From Saprospiraceae bacterium (GTDB lineage Bacteria; Bacteroidota; Bacteroidia; Chitinophagales; Saprospiraceae), in NCBI GenBank assembly GCA_020627825.1, contig JAHDGD010000003.1, positions 1-64,000 of the forward strand: a stretch of 64,000 bases of DNA, given 5' to 3'. Of this stretch, positions 9,473 to 18,165 are shown piece by piece. Made by a program: the position numbers and the translations under genes. Every line of letters starts with the position of its first letter. Positions within the stretch are counted from its first letter, which is position 1. The notes beneath the pieces are model-generated. The model was not told where the DNA came from. It saw nothing but the letters and a program-made list of their open reading frames with translations, and made no database searches.

Positions 9473-10120
9473 ATGATCATATTTGGAACCCGTGGGGTGA
9501 AATTCAAAATCGATGAAGGGCATTTCATGTGTCCTCAATGTGCCGCAGAAAGACCTTACAAGCACAAGAAAGTAAGAAGATTCTTTACCTTATATTTTAT
9601 ACCCTTAATTCCATTGGATAGTTTAGGGGATTTTGTAGAATGCCAACAATGTAAAGGAACATTCGTATCGCGCGTACTTGATTATAAACCAAGTATGGGT
9701 GAAAATCAATTTCAAAGCGAATACGAAAAAGCAATGCGTCATTGTATGATTATGATGATGTTAGCAGATGGCGAGATTGATGAAAATGAAATGGAAATGG
9801 TATTGAACATCATTAATAAATTTGGTCATAATGATATTACAATGCAAGAACTTGAGGATCTTGTTGAAGTTGTTGAGCATCAGAATGAACCAATCCAAAA
9901 ATACTTAAGTAGAATAACTCCCTCACTAAATGAACATGGCAAGGAAATAATCATCAAATGTGCCATTGCTGTGGCGTCTTCTGATGGCCATGTAGATGAT
10001 AGTGAAATTGCCTTAATTCATGAAATGGCAGATACCATGGAAATGTCGAAATATCACATTAAAGGCTTGTTATCCGAGATGTCAGGAAATGATAGAAAAC
10101 ACACGTTTTCTGACAACTAA
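9473..10120 (+). CDS. Zinc-ribbon plus TerB-like domain protein
   Basis: 215 aa. The N-terminus carries a two-pair zinc ribbon, CPQC (about residues 18-21) and CQQC (about 58-61), separated by a hydrophobic FTLYFIPLIPLDS segment. This is a common Bacteroidota architecture in which the segment may touch the membrane. Residues from about 85 on form an all-helical TerB-like domain with the MLADGEIDENE and ASSDGHVDDSE repeats, the acidic metal-binding loops of tellurite-resistance TerB relatives. The role is unknown; members are thought to sense or bind metal. A second TerB-like gene is at 46.4 kb. Confidence 0.82.
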   Translation: MIIFGTRGVKFKIDEGHFMCPQCAAERPYKHKKVRRFFTLYFIPLIPLDSLGDFVECQQCKGTFVSRVLDYKPSMGENQFQSEYEKAMRHCMIMMMLADGEIDENEMEMVLNIINKFGHNDITMQELEDLVEVVEHQNEPIQKYLSRITPSLNEHGKEIIIKCAIAVASSDGHVDDSEIALIHEMADTMEMSKYHIKGLLSEMSGNDRKHTFSDN

Positions 10121-10322
10121 GCCAGCATTGTGTATAGGATTATATCGTGTTTTTAAATGAACATCTATAAAACCAAAATGTAGTATATCAACGACTAAGA
10201 AACTTTTATATTAATGATAAGAGTTGGTTTTAAACTAATGCAACGTTATATTTTTTTTGTTCATAAAATAACGCAAGAAATCCAATACATGAAGAAAGGC
10301 ATAGAAGAGCCCTTTCAACAAA

Positions 10323-10356
10323 AAAGCGTGTGTGATGCTTGCATCATACACGCTTT
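10323..10356. terminator. Bidirectional terminator between convergent genes
   Basis: A 15-bp stem (one G/T wobble) with a 4-nt CTTG loop, AAAGCGTGTGTGATG / CATCATACACGCTTT. It is flanked by an A-run on one side and a T-rich run on the other, so it can end transcription of both the TerB gene and the CotH gene. The rest of 10121-10411 shows no gene. Confidence 0.8.
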
Positions 10357-10411
10357 GATTTTAATATAAAAGCTCTCTTGAATTTATCGAACCTATTCTA
10401 GTCAAATGGTA

Positions 10412-12949
10412 TTATTTCTTTATAATCCTTCTTGTTAGTACACCTTCTTTAGTTGTCAATTTCACAAGATACATGCCTGCTGGTAAAAATTCATTTACAT
10501 GCACACTCCAGTGATACTTCCTTCCGCTCACTTGTCCTTCAATAGAAAAGTCTTGTACTCTTTGACCATTCATATCGAGTAATTCCAAGGAAATGGTATT
10601 CGCTTCATTGAACTCAGCAATTATTGACAATTCACTTGTAGTAACCGTAGGATATACGGTCCATTCCGTGTTTAATTCCTTCTCAAATATACCAGAAACT
10701 GTTCCATAAACTGCAATAATAGTGTCTGCACTTTCCAGATAAATCTCAACATCTGACAATGTTGAATCTGGACTTATAACTGTACCATTTACCGTTTTCC
10801 AAAATAAGAATGGTTGATCTGGATTTTTTTCTTTAGCCTCTAAAAGGTTAGGCATTAATCCAAAATATTCACCTGTCCATGGAAAGTTTTCAATATCTAG
10901 TGTATTGCATTCTATTTCACCTGCTCCAGCAGGCTCCACATCCAGTGTAATTTCGTAAGGACCATCAACGTTATAGCAATTCAGCATGCCTTGTGTAAGA
11001 AAATTACAACGATCATCGATAAATGTTCTCATATCTTCAACATTATCCATCCATTCTTGCATACTTCCTCCCCAGCGTGCAATTTGGCGAGGCATCTCTG
11101 GTTCTATAATAGCAATCATACTATCAAACGTTGCATGCATATTTTCACACGAAAAAACTGTATTGATTAAGTCTGCTTGTCTGGAATAATAAAGTTGTCG
11201 AAATTGATCATTCTCATCAATCATTTTGAGAAATAATTTTTCATGTTGACCTACTCCACCACCATTAAAGAAGTCATCCATATATTCACCAATCTCCACG
11301 ATATCGCAAGGATCAGCATCTGGATCCGTATTCGGCACACCGGAATAGTTGATATAATAGTCGAATGTAGCATCATTATCCCATAAAATATATCCCCATT
11401 TTTTGTGATCTCCTTCTGGATCAAGTCCTCTCCACCAACCAGTATTATAATTCAACCAATCCGAGGCAACAGTATTCAAGTTAACAAGCATATAATCAAT
11501 TAAAGATTGCACTTGTAACTGTGAACGAACAGAATCATAATTAGACTGAATCGACATATCTTCTTCTAAAATAAAATCTCGTAATTCTTCCCACGCTTGA
11601 AAAGCCTCTGTCCCACCGTATTCAGCCCATGTACCTCCCCAAGTTGCTAAATATTGCAGATTAAATTTATCTTGATCATAGTACTCTTTTGTATAATCAT
11701 GATCCACTGGTCTTTCACGTAAGCCATATAAGCCCCAGTATTGACCATCCAAAAATAATACAACGCGTTCTACTGCTCTTACATCGAGCTTCATTCCTCC
11801 TTGTTGAGCTAAGGTGTGAACATATTCATCACGTATATGACAAGAGCCTTCATGATTAAAATCTCCATTAGCTGGATAATTATCATCTCCCGATGCACGA
11901 AACATTAATCGTTGGTGATTATCTCTGTCTGAATAATTAAATAAAGGCGCATTAATGTCTTTACTATATCCCATCTCATCACGCGTAATCCAATCCAAAC
12001 TTCTATGTGGTAATATCCATGAATCTTGTCCATGACGATTTAACTCACCATATGAACCATCAACATACTCACCATCAACGAAATATTCTACAGTTCCATG
12101 AGGCCTTAATTCTCCTTGTCCATTTGCTAAAGCTTGAATATCATCTGCAGCAACAGAGAATACTGGTACAGTAAAACTTTCATTAATAAAATAGGTGTTA
12201 AAAACTATTTTACCTGGCAAAATAGCTGGATTACTTGAAAATGCTTTGGCTTTTACAACCATGGTCTGATCTACAGAAATTGAATCTCCTTCCATATAAA
12301 TGGGATCAGCGACAGTAGGCTCACTTCCATCTACAGTATAATGAATGGTAACATCTTCTTGAGTAGTTGAAAATCCAACATTAAAAGGTGCATCATAGAA
12401 TCCTGCAGTTATATTCGTTTCTACTGGTTCCGTATATCCTTCATACATGAATGCACTATTGTTATCATAATTTATAGTAGGTATAACAGAAACCATCCAT
12501 TCATCTGCACCATCTTCCATTCTAGCTCTTGAATGACCTAATTTTGTTAATTCCATCGGTATAGCATTCAACACAATAGTGTCTGGGTTAGCAATGGTTA
12601 AGACTTCATTTCCTTTGGTTTGTGTTAATTTAAAATTGGTATGATTATCTCCGCCAATTAGATCTCTACCTGAACACCAAAAAATCATGTGTTCACCTGC
12701 ATTTAAAATCAGGTCTTCAGTGATTTCCCATTTTGCTGGTTTAGCTACTTTATCAGAAAGGAACCAACCTTTTAAGTTAACAGGATTATCACTTGTGTTA
12801 TATAATTCAATCCAATCTTCGTATTTTCCAAAGTCGTCTAAGAAATCATTTAGATTGGATGCTGAATATTCGTTGATAACAACTTGACCTTCCAAAGAAA
12901 ATAAAAAGGATAGTAGTAGTATAGTTGGAATTAGTTTTTGAATATACAT
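10412..12949 (-). CDS. Secreted lamin-tail / CotH-kinase protein with T9SS sorting domain
   Basis: Large secreted protein (845 aa from the chosen ATG at 12949, which gives a clean signal peptide ending L-E-G-Q; the ATG at 13006 would add 19 non-signal residues). Domains in order: a lamin-tail domain (VVINEYSASN..DWIELYN), a chitobiase-type beta-sandwich (IHYTVDGSEPT), a CotH-like kinase domain (about 300-650, with the conserved RERPVDHDYTKEYY and LWDNDATFDYY segments), and a C-terminal T9SS type A domain ending in GMYLVKL..RRIIKK. CotH proteins phosphorylate secreted proteins; here the target is unknown. Export through T9SS and surface anchoring or release are inferred from the tail. Confidence 0.9.
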   Translation of the reverse strand: MYIQKLIPTILLLSFLFSLEGQVVINEYSASNLNDFLDDFGKYEDWIELYNTSDNPVNLKGWFLSDKVAKPAKWEITEDLILNAGEHMIFWCSGRDLIGGDNHTNFKLTQTKGNEVLTIANPDTIVLNAIPMELTKLGHSRARMEDGADEWMVSVIPTINYDNNSAFMYEGYTEPVETNITAGFYDAPFNVGFSTTQEDVTIHYTVDGSEPTVADPIYMEGDSISVDQTMVVKAKAFSSNPAILPGKIVFNTYFINESFTVPVFSVAADDIQALANGQGELRPHGTVEYFVDGEYVDGSYGELNRHGQDSWILPHRSLDWITRDEMGYSKDINAPLFNYSDRDNHQRLMFRASGDDNYPANGDFNHEGSCHIRDEYVHTLAQQGGMKLDVRAVERVVLFLDGQYWGLYGLRERPVDHDYTKEYYDQDKFNLQYLATWGGTWAEYGGTEAFQAWEELRDFILEEDMSIQSNYDSVRSQLQVQSLIDYMLVNLNTVASDWLNYNTGWWRGLDPEGDHKKWGYILWDNDATFDYYINYSGVPNTDPDADPCDIVEIGEYMDDFFNGGGVGQHEKLFLKMIDENDQFRQLYYSRQADLINTVFSCENMHATFDSMIAIIEPEMPRQIARWGGSMQEWMDNVEDMRTFIDDRCNFLTQGMLNCYNVDGPYEITLDVEPAGAGEIECNTLDIENFPWTGEYFGLMPNLLEAKEKNPDQPFLFWKTVNGTVISPDSTLSDVEIYLESADTIIAVYGTVSGIFEKELNTEWTVYPTVTTSELSIIAEFNEANTISLELLDMNGQRVQDFSIEGQVSGRKYHWSVHVNEFLPAGMYLVKLTTKEGVLTRRIIKK

Positions 12950-13163
12950 AGAGTAATATTTTATAAGATTGAAACTCAAGATAATTAATTTATTGGGTAA
13001 ATTCATGATGATAGAATCAACCCAAACGACAATTTGAATAGAAATGTATTAAGATTATTTCAACCATACGTTCGGAAGACAAAACTAAAATTTCGATTTG
13101 TATCTACGATTGAACTTTCATCATCAATGCAATGCCTGATTGATAAAGCAGGAATATATTAGG

Positions 13164-13411
13164 CTGAGTTCGGGATTAATTGCGAAAGCAAAAATCAAAG
13201 AAAATGTTATATTCAAGGCGTTTTGTTGAAAATGTGACAATCCACATTGAAACAAAACAACGCAGAAGAAAGTAGAATTCTTTGCTTTCTCTTAGAATGT
13301 ATGGAATAAAGTTTGATGATCAGGAACAGACAGCATTCAACAAATAAATAATTCATTGACAATCAAACACATAGAATATAATCAATTGCGAGCTAGTAAT
13401 CCCGAACTCAG
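13164..13411. mobile_element. Possible 248-bp MITE or insertion-sequence remnant
   Basis: Perfect 15-bp terminal inverted repeats, CTGAGTTCGGGATTA (13164-13178) and TAATCCCGAACTCAG (13397-13411), enclose a non-coding interior. The interior has its own hairpin: TTTTGTT/AACAAAA and AATGTG/CACATT around 13219-13258. It lies in a 714-bp gap with no gene. A target duplication is not evident, so an old insertion or internal deletion derivative of an IS is the best reading. The remainder of 12950-13662 holds only AT-rich sequence and a weak -7-like CAAAACTA at 13080-13087 for the CotH gene. Confidence 0.5.
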
Positions 13412-13662
13412 GTTAAAAAGCTATATAGGGCAGCTATGTATTTTCTTGGGTTTTGATTACCATATCATATAAATAAGCTAAAAGAAATTCCAATTTGATT
13501 TCTATTTGTCGAACAATAGTATGATGTACTTTTTATCCATTAAAACTTATAATGTAAGTAATACATTCAATCTACAGTTAGTTAAATTTCACTTACAATT
13601 CTGTACTATTTGTACTCCAAAATGCAAATAATATTAAATAATTGTAAAAAGAGAAAAACTAA

Positions 13663-13697
13663 AAAAGCGTCTTCAATATAAAATTGAAAACGCTTTT
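13663..13697 (-). terminator. Terminator of the exb operon
   Basis: AAAAGCGTCTTCAAT, a 5-nt loop, then ATTGAAAACGCTTTT: a 15-bp stem with a single mismatch, followed on the minus strand by a T-run. It lies 29 bp beyond the last ExbD stop. Confidence 0.8.
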
Positions 13698-13726
13698 ATC
13701 TAAATAAAAATCTTTAAGGGGATTAT

Positions 13727-14194
13727 TTATTTCTTTCCTGGTTTAGCAGAGTAATTAACTTTTAATTGATTTGCTTTACGCAATTCTGTCTTTACATCTG
13801 AAATGATACCCATAGTAGTTTCACCATCAACTTTCAATGATGTGATTACAGCTGGACGTTCTTTTTCATTTAGTCCAAGCTTATGTTCTTCAATAAATTT
13901 TGGAATATCTTCCATTTCAGCAAATTTATCTCCGAGCTGGATTCTAGGAGAAGTTCCATACTTAGCTTGATACTTCTTAACAGGTTTACCTATAAAAATG
14001 AAGTTCACTAAAGATTTCTTCTCTAGTTTTGTTAATTCTGTCGCTTCAGGAGTATTTACTTGTAGCTTAAGTTCTGAATCTCTTAATTTAGTAACAACCA
14101 TAAAAAAGAACAAAAGCATGAAAATAATGTCGGGTAAAGAAGCCGTTGAAATTGCTGGACTTGCTTTTCCTCTCTTTTTCGCAAACATTGCCAT
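13727..14194 (-). CDS. exbD: ExbD/TolR family biopolymer transport protein (second copy)
   Basis: 155 aa with the family layout: a short cytoplasmic N-terminus, one membrane helix (about 25-44, IIFMLLFFFMVVTKL) preceded by the conserved Asp (SLPDIIFML) needed for proton movement, then a periplasmic domain. ExbD couples the proton gradient through ExbB to TonB-dependent outer-membrane transport. It is the last gene of exbB-(4TM)-exbD-exbD, 13 bp after the first ExbD. Two dissimilar ExbD copies in a row are common in Bacteroidota and may form a heteromer. Confidence 0.92.
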   Translation of the reverse strand: MAMFAKKRGKASPAISTASLPDIIFMLLFFFMVVTKLRDSELKLQVNTPEATELTKLEKKSLVNFIFIGKPVKKYQAKYGTSPRIQLGDKFAEMEDIPKFIEEHKLGLNEKERPAVITSLKVDGETTMGIISDVKTELRKANQLKVNYSAKPGKK

Positions 14195-14207
14195 ATCTGT
14201 TCCTTTT

Positions 14208-14750
14208 TTATTCGTTAGCTAAATCAGTAGGTTCTGCTTCAGATATTACGAGCGGAATTTCCGAACGTATTTCTTTCTGCTGATCCTTTGTAATATATTC
14301 GAATCCTTTCCCGAATTTGATACGAGAAGCCTCGTCTCTTAATTCGTTGTAAGCTGCTTTCAACTCATTATATACTTCAATGTAAGTTTTGAATTCAGTA
14401 CCTCTATCATTTTTCAAAGAAATGATCGCTTTTTTAGGCGATTCCGCCATAGTAGGATCATTATTCGGATTCATGATAAAGTTCTTTGCATCTTCTCTTA
14501 ATTTATCAATTTCTAGAGGTTGTTTTCTCACTAGAAGTTGGTTATTGGAATTTACAAGTACTGAAAATACATTTCGCTCATTCAATTTCATTTCAGGAGG
14601 TGGTTCATCCGACCAAGGTGGAAGTTTAACCAATACTCCTTTATCCTCAGAAATTGTTGTAGTTACGAGGAAGAATATAAGTAATAAGAAGGCAATGTCT
14701 GCCATCGAACCGGCATTTATTTCCGGAGCTGATCTTGTCTTTCTTGCCAT
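14208..14750 (-). CDS. exbD: ExbD/TolR family biopolymer transport protein (first copy)
   Basis: 180 aa. A membrane helix with the key Asp (INAGSMADIAFLLLIFFLVTT) lies at residues 10-32, followed by a longer periplasmic region that includes PPPEMKLNERNVFSVLVN, a TolR/ExbD signature. It differs from the downstream copy mainly by this longer periplasmic domain. It follows the four-helix gene by 8 bp and precedes the second ExbD by 13 bp. Its partner is the ExbB homologue at the head of the operon. Confidence 0.92.
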   Translation of the reverse strand: MARKTRSAPEINAGSMADIAFLLLIFFLVTTTISEDKGVLVKLPPWSDEPPPEMKLNERNVFSVLVNSNNQLLVRKQPLEIDKLREDAKNFIMNPNNDPTMAESPKKAIISLKNDRGTEFKTYIEVYNELKAAYNELRDEASRIKFGKGFEYITKDQQKEIRSEIPLVISEAEPTDLANE

Positions 14751-14758
14751 ACTTTTAT

Positions 14759-15229
14759 TTATTTAAATGCATTTCTTACTTCTGCAAGCAATACGGTAAC
14801 AAAAGCTATCCCTAACAATGCAAGAGTAGAAACTATTCCAGCATTGATTAATTTACTTACTGTACCTTGAATATCATATTCTTCAAGAAGATTTGAAACT
14901 GTAGTTGTATTTTTATCTTCAATAGCAGAAAATAAAATAAAACCAAGTATAAGCAAAACAGCTGCTCCTATTACAAACTTGAGTGCACCCTTTGGGTTAA
15001 CAATCAATCCATAAATTCCTCCTAATAGAATTACAATTACAGCCAAAATGACTAGAAATGTTCCGATACCTACTGTGCTTGTAAATTGATCTACTGCGTA
15101 TAGGGCTGGAAAATCATCTGATGCAATACCATCAGCACCATTAATATTCAAAATGAAAATAATAGCTGAAATAATAAACCCAATAACGAAAGCAATCGTC
15201 GTACCTCTACGTACTAAAAAATTATACAT
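14759..15229 (-). CDS. Four-helix membrane protein of the exb operon, unknown
   Basis: 156 aa with four predicted membrane helices (about 9-28, 54-75, 82-104, 130-152) and almost no soluble domain. I do not recognise a named family. It is sandwiched between exbB (18 bp) and the first exbD (8 bp) in one transcription unit, as is usual in Bacteroidota gene clusters of this kind, so a structural or accessory role in the ExbB/ExbD motor is inferred. Confidence 0.72.
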   Translation of the reverse strand: MYNFLVRRGTTIAFVIGFIISAIIFILNINGADGIASDDFPALYAVDQFTSTVGIGTFLVILAVIVILLGGIYGLIVNPKGALKFVIGAAVLLILGFILFSAIEDKNTTTVSNLLEEYDIQGTVSKLINAGIVSTLALLGIAFVTVLLAEVRNAFK

Positions 15230-15247
15230 ATAATTTGGGTTTAAATA

Positions 15248-15976
15248 TTATTTAAAAACTCTATTTCTTCTTAAAACATCGATTATTGCAAGAGAAGACT
15301 CCTCCATTCTATTTGTAATAGAATCAATTTTTGCAACGATATAGTTGTAAAAGATTTGAAGAATAATCGCAACAATTAGACCGAATACTGTAGTCAATAA
15401 GGCCACTTTAATACCACCTGCAACAACTGACGGAGATAAGTCTCCTGCTGCTTGGATATCATTAAAGGCGCCAATCATACCGATTACCGTACCCATGAAT
15501 CCTAACATCGGTGCAATGGCGATAAAAAGAGAGATCCATACGAGTCCTTTTTCTAAAAGCCCCATTTGAACCGAACCATTTGATATTATTGCTTTTTCTA
15601 CAGCAGCAGGACCATCACCAATATTTTTTAATCCCTCGTGAATAACACTTGCTGTAGGACCAGGAGTTGATTTTGCAACTTCTATAGCTCCAGTTACATC
15701 ACCGTCTGCTAATCGATCATCAATCTTACCTAATAACTTGTCAGTGTTTGTGGTCGCTATGTTCAAAGTAATGATACGCTCGATACATAAAGCTAAACCT
15801 ATGATCAAACAAACCAATACTAATGTCATGAACTCCCATCCACCATCAATAAAGTTCTTTTTCAAAACTTGCAACACTCCATCATTCGATTCCGAAGCTT
15901 CTTGTGCAAAAATACTAGTTGCTCCTCCGAAAGAAACAAGCATAAAAACTACTAAACGTAGAAAATTTTTCCTCAT
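15248..15976 (-). CDS. exbB: MotA/TolQ/ExbB proton channel family protein
   Basis: 242 aa. A signal-like N-terminal helix (to about residue 25) is followed by three helices of the ExbB/TolQ fold (about 50-70, 145-170, 190-215). The conserved GLLEKGLVWISLFIAIAPMLGFMGTVIGMI segment (described, not aligned) is the diagnostic proton-channel region. The protein forms the inner-membrane pentamer surrounding ExbD helices. It is first in the operon; a CAAAGTTA (-7 type on minus) lies about 77 bp upstream. Confidence 0.94.
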   Translation of the reverse strand: MRKNFLRLVVFMLVSFGGATSIFAQEASESNDGVLQVLKKNFIDGGWEFMTLVLVCLIIGLALCIERIITLNIATTNTDKLLGKIDDRLADGDVTGAIEVAKSTPGPTASVIHEGLKNIGDGPAAVEKAIISNGSVQMGLLEKGLVWISLFIAIAPMLGFMGTVIGMIGAFNDIQAAGDLSPSVVAGGIKVALLTTVFGLIVAIILQIFYNYIVAKIDSITNRMEESSLAIIDVLRRNRVFK

Positions 15977-16052
15977 AATATTGAAGATTTTGTTGGTTTA
16001 CTAATTTGTGAACTAAGATTAGACGCTAAAATTATGAAAATATACAGAAGTA

Positions 16053-16079
16053 CAAAGTTATACTAGGTAAATTTTTCAA
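16053..16079 (-). promoter_or_regulatory. Candidate promoter of the exb operon
   Basis: On the minus strand TAACTTTG (16060-16053) is a full TAnnTTTG match. A TTG lies 16 bp upstream (16079-16077), slightly closer than usual. The rest of the 16005-16352 gap is AT-rich with no gene or further signal that I can support. Confidence 0.45.
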
Positions 16080-16352
16080 TAGGCTCTTCTTCACTTACTA
16101 CACATTAAATAGGTTTATTCCGTACTATTAAAAACGGATTCTAAGAACACTTTTGCACTTATATTGTCCAGTGTAAACATGTTAAAATACTGACTATCAT
16201 TTTTTTTGTTATTAAAGATTTTTATAATATAAAATTCTTTTTATACACCTCAAAAGCCAAATAAATGATGCGTCTAACGAATTTTAAGCTCGATTTTTTT
16301 TTTGACTTCTTTTAGAAAGATGATATTCAAGACACTTTTGGCGGAAGCCTAA

Positions 16353-16979
16353 TTATTTTCTTCCGAAATCTGCAGGAATTTCCCCCCATTCTTTTGTTTC
16401 CCATTTTAAGATAGGATTTGAATAAGAATTTTCATGTAGCCATTTCTCCCCACGTATGATCAATTCAAATAAATGTTGATTCTTAGACGACTGCTTGAGC
16501 TTTGTATTGCATTTTTTCTTTCGCACCCACCCGATCGCAATTTTTGAATCACTATAAATCGGTAATGCGGGTTGTTTTAATTGTTTCAAAAAAGCAAGAC
16601 CATGAACTAAAGCTAAAAACTCTCCTACATTATTGGTTCCTTCTTGAAATGGCCCCATATGAAACAATTGTTTACCATCACTTGTACGAACACCTTGATA
16701 TTCCATCAATCCAGGGTTTCCGCTACAAGCCGCATCTACTGACAGAGAGGGATTTACGATATGGCCTACAATTCGATTCGATTTCGGTTTTAGTTTTGCT
16801 GGTTTTTTAAATCGATCTGGAGACGATCGAAATGCTTCTTGAGCCTCAGCAACTGTAGAAAAGGCTCGATATCTTGCATTTGGGAAGCCTGTAATCTGAG
16901 CTTTTGCATCTGCCCAATTATCATATATTCCCGGATGTGCCCCTACCCATACCACATACCATTTTCTTTTACTTGCCAT
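16353..16979 (-). CDS. rnhA: Ribonuclease H1 with N-terminal viroplasmin/hybrid-binding domain
   Basis: Degrades the RNA strand of RNA:DNA hybrids (R-loops, primers). Residues 1-50 form the viroplasmin-type hybrid-binding domain (KWYVVWVGAHPGIYDNWADAK). The catalytic domain shows the Asp in SVDAACSGNPG, Glu in NNVGEFLAL, Asp in IYSDSKIA, and a final Asp in the C-terminal IPADFGRK, giving the full DEDD set. I chose ATG 16979 because the viroplasmin fold begins there; ATG 16997 adds six residues with no match. It is divergent from tatD. A -7-type element lies only 4 bp upstream, so the mRNA may be nearly leaderless. Confidence 0.92.
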   Translation of the reverse strand: MASKRKWYVVWVGAHPGIYDNWADAKAQITGFPNARYRAFSTVAEAQEAFRSSPDRFKKPAKLKPKSNRIVGHIVNPSLSVDAACSGNPGLMEYQGVRTSDGKQLFHMGPFQEGTNNVGEFLALVHGLAFLKQLKQPALPIYSDSKIAIGWVRKKKCNTKLKQSSKNQHLFELIIRGEKWLHENSYSNPILKWETKEWGEIPADFGRK

Positions 16980-16983
16980 AATA

Positions 16984-16991
16984 CAAATGTA
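16984..16991 (-). promoter_or_regulatory. -7 promoter element of the RNase H gene
   Basis: TACATTTG on the minus strand is a perfect TAnnTTTG. It ends 4 bp before the ATG, implying a very short or absent leader. No convincing TTG lies 19 bp upstream. Confidence 0.4.
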
Positions 16992-17035
16992 GTTCAATCT
17001 AGAAATACTTTCATGTAAAAATCGAAAATGCTTTC

Positions 17036-17043
17036 TACCTTTG
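17036..17043 (+). promoter_or_regulatory. -7 promoter element of tatD
   Basis: TACCTTTG, identical to the -7 box of the DUF4293 promoter. It ends 6 bp before ATG 17050, so the message is leaderless if 17050 is used, or has a very short leader if ATG 17059 is used. Confidence 0.45.
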
Positions 17044-17049
17044 CGGTCT

Positions 17050-17826
17050 ATGAAGGAAATGAATTTTATCGATACACACGCTCACATTTATCTAGACGAA
17101 TTTAAAGAAGATCTACAGGAAATGATGGCATTGACCAAATCACAAGGCGTTCAAAAAGTACTTATGCCCAATATTGATAAGAGTTCGATCGATCAAATGC
17201 ACACACTAGAACAAGCTTTTCCTGATCAAGCTTATGCTATGATGGGCTTACACCCTTGTTATGTAAAAGAAGATTACAAAGAACAATTGGCGCATATTGA
17301 AAAATGGTTACATGAAAGAGCGTACAAAGGAATTGGCGAAATAGGCATCGATATGTATTGGGACACCTCTACAAAAGACATACAAATTGACGCATTTAAA
17401 ACGCAATGTTCCTGGGCACGATCCATGAAATTACCCGTTTCTATTCATTCTAGAGATGCTCTTGACCTGACAATTCCTATTATAGAAGAAATGCAAGATG
17501 GTCATTTAAGCGGTGTTTTTCATTGTTTTAATGGGACGGTGGAACAAGGTAAAAGAATCATTGATGCTGGTTTTTACTTGGGAATAGGAGGCGTAGTAAC
17601 CTTTAAAAAAGCTGGTGTAGATCGCACTGTTTCCGCTTTACCGTTGACATCAATAGTTCTTGAAACAGATGCCCCCTATTTAGCTCCTACACCATATAGG
17701 GGAAAGCGCAACAAACCACATTATATCCCTATAATAGCAGAAAAAATAGCAGATGCAAAAGAGATTATGTTATCGGAAGTTGCTCAAGTCACTACTGAAA
17801 ATGCCCAACGCATATTCAATGTGTAA
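17050..17826 (+). CDS. tatD: TatD family metal-dependent hydrolase (deoxyribonuclease)
   Basis: 258 aa, TIM-barrel metal enzyme of the TatD family with 3'-5' DNase activity in known members. All metal and catalytic motifs are present: the N-terminal HAH (FIDTHAHIY), the Glu in GEIGID, HSRDA, HCFNG and the late Asp in LETDAPYLAP. I prefer ATG 17050; a TTG at 17041 would lie inside the promoter -7 box, and ATG 17059 (M-N-F-I-D-T-H) is a real alternative. It is divergent from RNase H, grouping two nucleic-acid enzymes. Confidence 0.92.
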   Translation: MKEMNFIDTHAHIYLDEFKEDLQEMMALTKSQGVQKVLMPNIDKSSIDQMHTLEQAFPDQAYAMMGLHPCYVKEDYKEQLAHIEKWLHERAYKGIGEIGIDMYWDTSTKDIQIDAFKTQCSWARSMKLPVSIHSRDALDLTIPIIEEMQDGHLSGVFHCFNGTVEQGKRIIDAGFYLGIGGVVTFKKAGVDRTVSALPLTSIVLETDAPYLAPTPYRGKRNKPHYIPIIAEKIADAKEIMLSEVAQVTTENAQRIFNV

Positions 17827-17910
17827 ATCTCGGAAAATGAAGAAATACCATTTAAAACCGATAATCTTCAGAGGTAGTATAATTTAAAGTGGATAATGAA
17901 ATGAAAAAGA

Positions 17911-17934
17911 TTTTTGGGCTTAAAGCCCAAAAAA
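17911..17934. terminator. Hairpin terminator between tatD and tRNA-Ser
   Basis: TTTTTGGGC-TTAAA-GCCCAAAAA: a perfect stem with T-runs on both strands, so it can stop tatD (plus) and the tRNA (minus) transcripts. Its arms are those of the dispersed palindrome seen elsewhere in the window. Confidence 0.75.
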
Positions 17935-17978
17935 GTAAAGGAATAGCCTTAGTACTTTGAAATTTAATCAGCTGTAAA

Positions 17979-18069
17979 TGGCGGAGAGTGAGGGATTCGA
18001 ACCCTCGATACGCTTTTGACGTATACACACTTTCCAGGCGTGCGCCTTCGACCACTCGGCCAACTCTCC
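17979..18069 (-). tRNA. tRNA-Ser (anticodon GGA)
   Basis: Class II tRNA with a long variable arm. On the minus strand the acceptor stem is GGAGAGT pairing with ACTCTCC, discriminator G, and CCA appears encoded (17981-17979). The anticodon arm is CACGC-CTGGAAA-GTGTG, giving GGA, which reads UCC/UCU. The T arm GAGGG-TTCGAAT-CCCTC is perfect. The variable arm includes a stem around TATACG/CGTATC. No integrase or att-like duplication is seen next to it. Confidence 0.95.
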
Positions 18070-18165
18070 GTGAAGCCACAAAACTAATTTTTTATTTCAG
18101 TTTTTTACAACACAAGCTTTAAAATAAAACATGGAAAAAACAGCTTTGCTATGAGGACTTGATCT

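Noticed and set aside
13164-13411. Reading the inverted repeat as a terminator
   Set aside because: The arms are 218 bp apart, too far for a terminator hairpin; the real exb terminator is at 13663-13697.
17041-17049. TTG 17041 as the tatD start
   Set aside because: It lies inside the TACCTTTG promoter element; ATG 17050 or 17059 are preferable.
17979-18069. tRNA-Ser as an integration site for the 47-64 kb region
   Set aside because: It is 30 kb away, has no duplicated 3' end nearby and no adjacent integrase.
17852-18079. A minus-strand open frame covering the tRNA region
   Set aside because: It is the tRNA-Ser gene read as protein; no protein family and no start context.
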